Shown here: in pieces, positions 61,576 through 64,000 of the stretch
How positions within the stretch are numbered: position 1 is the stretch's first letter
How the letters are laid out: each line of letters starts with the position of its first letter
Assembly: GCA_040219085.1 (NCBI GenBank)
Contig: JAVJTC010000029.1
Span: 186,001 to 250,000, forward strand
Reading direction: 5' to 3'
Source: Acidimicrobiales bacterium
GTDB lineage: Bacteria; Actinomycetota; Acidimicrobiia; Acidimicrobiales; JAVJTC01
DNA length: 64,000 nucleotides
Position numbers and translations under genes: made by a program
The notes under the pieces: generated by a model
What the model was told of the DNA's origin: nothing
The model's database searches: none
The model's input: the letters and a program-made list of their open reading frames with translations, nothing else

Positions 61576-62622
61576 TCAGGCCGGCGCGACGAGGTCGACG
61601 TCCGGCGCCGCGTCCGTAGGCGACGCATCCGGTCGGGTCAGACGCAGGACCAGGTATGACAACGCCCCGGCGGGGATCGGCAGCCAGTAGTGGACCAACC
61701 GGTAGGCGGCGATGCCGACGAACACCGGCGCGGATGCCGAGCCGACGCTGATGAGGGTGGCGGCGAGAGTCGTCTCGACGATGCCGAGCCCGCCCGGGCT
61801 GATCGGGACCATCGAGATGACGTTCGCCGCGGCGAACGCGACCAGGACCCACACCGGTGAGGGACTCGCGCCGAACGCGACGAGGAACACCCACAGCGAG
61901 GCGGCGTCGAAGAGCCAATTCGCGAGCCCCCACGTGATCCCGCCGAGCAGCCTCGACCGGTCCCGTGCGAGGTGGCCCCAGCGGGCGCGGGCACCGTCGA
62001 CGGCGGCACCGACACGGTCCGCCCCGGAGCCGGGGAGACATCGCGCGACCCCTGCGAGGCCGCGTGCGAACAGTGCCGGGCGGAAGAACAGGGCCCACAG
62101 GGCGACCCCCACGATGCAGAGGGCCACGAGCCCGATGGCAGCCGCGGCCACAGCACCGGGGGCGAATCCGGAGATCGGCACGAGTGGGACCATCGCGGCC
62201 CACAGCAGCGCCTGGAGCAGGATCGCCGAGCCGACTGCCTGAACGGTCATCGCGAACGCGACGTCGGACCCGTCGACCCCCTCGCGCCGCAGCAGCCGGT
62301 AGGTCACCACGCTGCCGGCGGCCATCCCGAGCGGCGCGGTGCGGTTCACCGCCAGCGACGAGATGACGATGCCAAGGATGCGACGCGGGCGAGGCCGGAC
62401 TCCGGCAGGTAGCAGCGAGGAGGTCACCTGCGCGTACGCGGCGAACGCGGCGAAGCCGAGGAGAGCGCCGACGACGAGCATCCCGGGCGGAACGTCGTCG
62501 ACGACACGGAAGACGTCAGCCGTGTCGCCGAGACGGGGCAGGACCAACAGCCAGACGACCAGACCGAGCGCAATCGCCTGGAGCACCCTCAGTGCGACTC
62601 TGGCAGGCGGACGACGGGCCAC
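61576..62622 (-). CDS. YbhN/AglD-type integral membrane protein (LPG synthase TM region)
   Basis: The 348-residue protein has about eight transmembrane segments and the UPF0104 signature: SSLAVNRTAPLGMAAGSVVT in the first part and NVISMVPISPGGLGIVETTL in the last. The family shares the flippase-like domain of lysylphosphatidylglycerol synthase and is linked to lipid or dolichol-sugar handling in membranes. The synthase domain itself is absent. The start is a GTG with a weak ribosome site. Confidence 0.88.
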   Translation of the reverse strand: MARRPPARVALRVLQAIALGLVVWLLVLPRLGDTADVFRVVDDVPPGMLVVGALLGFAAFAAYAQVTSSLLPAGVRPRPRRILGIVISSLAVNRTAPLGMAAGSVVTYRLLRREGVDGSDVAFAMTVQAVGSAILLQALLWAAMVPLVPISGFAPGAVAAAAIGLVALCIVGVALWALFFRPALFARGLAGVARCLPGSGADRVGAAVDGARARWGHLARDRSRLLGGITWGLANWLFDAASLWVFLVAFGASPSPVWVLVAFAAANVISMVPISPGGLGIVETTLAATLISVGSASAPVFVGIAAYRLVHYWLPIPAGALSYLVLRLTRPDASPTDAAPDVDLVAPA

Positions 62623-62693
62623 CTGGGCGACGATATCGGTATGACGATCTGGTTACAGGTCACCTCGTCGTAATGTTCGACCTGCCCGACGGC

Positions 62694-63320
62694 TCAGAGC
62701 CAGGTGTCGACCAGTTCGGCGCGGCGCTGTGACCACTCCTCGGCGGTCATCGCGAAGCGCATGTGGTCCTCCCAGGTCCCGTTGATCTCCAGGTAGCGGC
62801 GGGCGATCCCCTCATCGCGGATCCCGAGCTTGTCGACCACACGCCGACTCGCCGAGTTACGCGGCACGATCGCTATCTGGACACGGTGGAGGCGCAGTTC
62901 CTCGAAGGCGAAGCGCAAGATGGCGGCGAGCGCCTCGGGGGTGTAGCCGTTGCCCGCCACCTCCTCGTCGATCCAGTAGCCGACGTAGCAGCTCTGGAAC
63001 GGTCCCCGCTGGATCGCGTTGAGGTTCATCTCGCCCACGAAACGGTCACCGACGAAGATGCCGAAGCCGTAACCGGTGGCGATCTGGCGCTCCCTGTCAC
63101 GGGCGCTGCAACGGGCCACGAACGCCGAGCGGTCCTCCACGGGATCCGGCGAACCGGGCGACCGCGATGGCTCCCACTTCGTCAGCCAGTCCACGTTGCG
63201 TCGCCGGACCTCGCGCCACGCGCGGAAGTCGTTCGCACGCAACGCACGCAGAGTGACTCTGCGTCCCACCAGGACCGGGCCGGGCTCGCTGCGGGAGCCC
63301 AGAGCGATGGGACGCTTCAC
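62694..63320 (-). CDS. GNAT acetyltransferase, RimJ/RimL type
   Basis: The GTG at 63320 gives 208 residues starting MKRPIALGSRSEPG. The frame upstream runs into the aminotransferase gene and is rejected. Motifs are LVGRRVTLRALRANDFRAW at the N-terminus, YVGYWIDEEVAGNGYTPEAL (acetyl-CoA loop) and LRLHRVQIAIVPRNSASRRV. RimJ/RimL-like enzymes acetylate protein N-termini or small molecules. It follows the aminotransferase gene by 4 bp. Confidence 0.9.
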   Translation of the reverse strand: MKRPIALGSRSEPGPVLVGRRVTLRALRANDFRAWREVRRRNVDWLTKWEPSRSPGSPDPVEDRSAFVARCSARDRERQIATGYGFGIFVGDRFVGEMNLNAIQRGPFQSCYVGYWIDEEVAGNGYTPEALAAILRFAFEELRLHRVQIAIVPRNSASRRVVDKLGIRDEGIARRYLEINGTWEDHMRFAMTAEEWSQRRAELVDTWL

Positions 63321-63324
63321 CGCC

Positions 63325-64000
63325 TCAGCCTTCCAGGATCTCCGACAGCGCACCCAACAGGAGGGTGACGTTGCGTTGCCGTGCGGTGTGGCCCATGCAG
63401 CCGATGCGCCAGACCTTGCCGGCCACGGGACCGAGCCCGCCACCGATCTCGATGCCGTGCTCGTCGAGGAGACGGCGCCGCACCGCGGCCTCGTCCGTCC
63501 CTGCGGGGAGGCGGTCGAGGGGGACCTCGACGGTCGTGAGCTCGGGTAGGCGGTGCCCTTCCTGGGCCCAGAGGGTGAAGCCCAGGTCCACGAGCCCGGC
63601 CTGGAGGCGTTCGCCGCACGCCCGGTGGCGGGCGATCGACGCCTCGAGTCCCTCGTCGAGGATGGCGCCGAGCCCGGCGTGCAGGGCCATGATCATCGAG
63701 ATGGGGGCGGTGTGGTGATACGCGCGGGCGCCGTCACCGCTCACGTACCGGGCGATCATGTTGAGGTCCAGGTACCAGGAGCGGGGGCGTTCGACGATGG
63801 CGGCGCGGGCCCGCTCGGACACCGTCAGCGGCGCGAGGCCGGGCGGGACACCCAGGCACTTCTGCGTGCCGCTGTAGGCGAGGTCCACCCCCCAGTCGTC
63901 GATGGCCACCTCGATGCCGGCGAGCGACGTGACGCAGTCGATGAGGATCAGCGCGTCCGGAGCACCCTCGGACAGCCCCGCGATGTCGTTGCGGACACCC
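63325..64000 (-). CDS. Class V aminotransferase (alanine/serine-glyoxylate type), C-terminal part
   Basis: The gene enters the window from the right; about 225 C-terminal residues are visible. They include [20 protein letters not shown] (PLP-binding Asp), the PLP lysine in [13 protein letters not shown], and the C-terminal [20 protein letters not shown]. This pattern is typical of the alanine-glyoxylate / serine-glyoxylate / purine catabolism PucG group. Which amino donor is used cannot be said. It is the first visible gene of a pair with the acetyltransferase. Confidence 0.92.
   Translation of the reverse strand, partial: GVRNDIAGLSEGAPDALILIDCVTSLAGIEVAIDDWGVDLAYSGTQKCLGVPPGLAPLTVSERARAAIVERPRSWYLDLNMIARYVSGDGARAYHHTAPISMIMALHAGLGAILDEGLEASIARHRACGERLQAGLVDLGFTLWAQEGHRLPELTTVEVPLDRLPAGTDEAAVRRRLLDEHGIEIGGGLGPVAGKVWRIGCMGHTARQRNVTLLLGALSEILEG

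Overview
The window is about 70% GC, nearly every base lies in a gene, GTG and TTG starts are common, and adjacent genes very often overlap by 4 nt (ATGA or GTGA). This compact style, plus a CsoR-type copper switch, DrrAB-type exporters and a full hopanoid operon, suggests a high-GC actinobacterium, probably of the Acidimicrobiia. That placement is inference from gene content; no rRNA is present. The only RNA gene seen is one tRNA-Leu(UAA).

Region 1 (1 to about 27.7 kb) looks like one catabolic and transport regulon for an unidentified, probably nitrogen-containing cyclic compound. It comprises four transcription units: a leftward Rieske oxygenase gene cut by the window edge; a rightward N-carbamoyl-amino-acid-hydrolase-like gene; a leftward molybdenum hydroxylase operon (small Fe-S subunit, a fused Mo/FAD polypeptide, a Rid-family protein) divergent from a rightward BMP-type ABC importer; and a 14-gene leftward run headed by a FadR-subfamily GntR regulator. 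That run continues through cupin, HyuA, HyuB, acyl-CoA ligase, Rieske alpha, MDR oxidoreductase, O-methyltransferase, amidohydrolase, Rieske beta and alpha, DUF1989, a small protein and an MFS transporter. The 11-bp palindrome TGGTCTGACCA, or a near copy followed by the same CATCAG extension, occurs in all three control regions. It has the form expected for a FadR-type operator, so the GntR protein probably controls the whole set.

Region 2 (27.7 to 37.7 kb) holds a DrrAB-type exporter, an arylsulfatase, a histidine phosphatase with a duplicated N-terminal segment, RibF, a transsulfuration pair (cystathionine beta-synthase and a gamma-lyase/synthase) and an orphan amino-acid-type binding lipoprotein.

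Region 3 (37.7 to 47.2 kb) is a leftward hopanoid operon: hpnC, hpnD, hpnE, a polyprenyl diphosphate synthase, squalene-hopene cyclase, a fused HpnG-IspH protein and hpnH. It covers squalene formation from prenyl diphosphates, cyclisation, and extension to adenosyl- and ribosylhopane. Upstream lie a strong palindrome and a regulator gene that joins a MerR and a TetR DNA-binding domain.

Region 4 (47.2 to 64 kb) is mixed housekeeping: an FAH-family hydrolase, a CopA/CsoR copper module with two operators, NagA, a class II amidotransferase-like/transglutaminase fusion lacking the usual Cys2, a PNPOx-like protein, an SDR, a universal stress protein, a beta-lactamase-fold hydrolase, a formyltransferase, a 38-residue small ORF, tRNA-Leu, an RraA-like protein, a DoxX protein, a PD-(D/E)XK nuclease with a probable Fe-S cluster, enoyl-CoA hydratase, a YbhN-type membrane protein, a GNAT acetyltransferase and a partial class V aminotransferase. 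No CRISPR array, insertion sequence, prophage or replication origin was seen. No gap between genes exceeds 300 bases.
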